From Ypsolopha sequella (Eukaryota; Arthropoda; Insecta; Lepidoptera; Ypsolophidae): DNA of 64,000 nucleotides. The stretch covers positions 16,667,501-16,731,500 of the forward strand of contig OW203992.1 in NCBI GenBank assembly GCA_934047225.1. Reading direction: 5' to 3'. The number at the start of each line of letters is the position of its first letter. Position 1 is the stretch's first letter. Under the pieces are notes generated by a model. It saw only the letters and a program-made list of their open reading frames with translations, made no database searches and was not told the DNA's origin. Positions 63,242 to 64,000 of this stretch are shown here, piece by piece. Position numbers and translations under genes: made by a program.

Positions 63242-63670
63242 TTAAAGGGCTGCACAATGCCAAAATTCAGTCCTGCTCTAACGCGTTTGTTTTTTAACTC
63301 TCTATCTTGCTCTCATTAGATACCCCGCATGCAAAACTTCAGTTATTTTGAAATCGTGGCTCCATTAGGACATTAACCATAATTTCTTTATGTAATAAAG
63401 ATAGTTTTTTCTAGTTAGTATCTGCGTGTGTTTGTTTCGTTTCAATCTGTTTTGAAACATGGAAACTGAATCGCTTTTTTCGTGAAATTCATGCTTTTTT
63501 AAAAGTTATTTAATTAATAAAATATTGAAAGTATGTTTATTTATAAAGTGTAATTAATAATTCCCTTGAGTCACAAAACACGACATATTTTTTTTTCAAA
63601 TTTTTACCATCTGCATTGACGGAACTGAATCCAATACAAAACTGATGTTTAGCATTTTGGAGCCCCTTAA
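63242..63670. mobile_element. TTAA MITE family III, copy 2
   Basis: 429 bp from TTAAAGGGCTGCACAATGCC to GGAGCCCCTTAA. It shares GAAACTGAATCGCTTTTTTC and TGAAAGTATGTTTATTTATA with copy 1 and has about 60 extra bp near its right end. Confidence 0.78.
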
Positions 63671-64000
63671 GGCCCTTAATATCGCCAAATGGGTACTTTC
63701 TAAAGCCTACTCCTCTTTTATGGCCAAACCAAAAATATTGAAAAAATGTATTATGGATTATCAACTCTAGGAAAACATATGCAACAGTTTTCTTTTTCGT
63801 ACCACTAAAACTTCTATATGAAAAATTGTTTCAACTGAATGGTGTTTTTTGGCTTGAACTTCCTACTGCTCCTAAGCGGCTTAGGTGATTTAATTCATTT
63901 ATGCTTTGATAAATAGATAAACTTGATAGCTATAAATATAACATAGAATTATTCAATCGAACAATGACGCCCATGTGAAAAGTATTATTTTCTCCTATTT
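63671..64000. other. Noncoding stretch
   Basis: No gene or repeat recognised before the window edge. Confidence 0.35.

Overview
The window looks like gene-poor nuclear DNA from a moth or butterfly (Lepidoptera). It is AT-rich, has no rRNA, no operon structure and no long host coding sequence. It is packed with repeats whose ends are familiar from lepidopteran genomes: Helitron 3' ends (GCCGCGGGCAAAAGCT, CGGGTCAGCTAGT, GGCGTCCACTAGT), the short repeat bounded by GGGTTCCGTACC and GGTACGGAACCC, tRNA-derived SINEs, 5'-truncated non-LTR retrotransposons, and many TTAA-flanked miniature elements. The order is inferred from these repeats; species and chromosome cannot be told.

The only long coding sequence is a 1332-residue gag-pol polyprotein (28396-32394). 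It belongs to a complete Ty3/Gypsy-type LTR retrotransposon at 27294-32629. Its two 245-bp LTRs appear identical, it has a tRNA-Pro type primer-binding site and TATA target duplications, and no env gene is visible. It is the youngest large insertion here and could be active.

Layout. 1-9 kb: foldback MITEs, a TTAA element with a nested palindromic insert, two LINE 3' ends, and a GC-rich island at 2.2-2.5 kb. 9-20 kb: hAT-like MITE with an 8-bp duplication, long foldbacks, a second nested TTAA element, SINE, Helitron ends, and a LINE 3' end inside a TTAA MITE. 20-26 kb: an 86-bp tandem array, a possible small SAM-like gene fragment on the minus strand (22.5-23.4 kb), and a 13-copy 59-bp minisatellite. 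26-33 kb: the Gypsy element, abutting a 262-bp foldback MITE. 33-50 kb: mostly single-copy noncoding DNA with GC-rich patches, a 1.78-kb foldback, and decayed LINEs. 50-54 kb: a TIR element and a Helitron nested in a TTAA MITE. 54-64 kb: a foldback with a 19-bp array in its loop, a splice-like zero-length exon at 55522/55523, a 30-bp minisatellite, LINE and SINE fragments, and a final TTAA MITE.

Three unrelated TTAA-flanked families account for eleven copies, which suggests repeated mobilisation by piggyBac-type transposases. The lack of host genes, together with a recursive-splice-like site and a possible 30-nt exon on the plus strand, is compatible with the window lying in a very long plus-strand intron. 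That is a hypothesis, not a demonstrated fact. Alignments here were made by eye, so element edges are approximate unless a target duplication is given.
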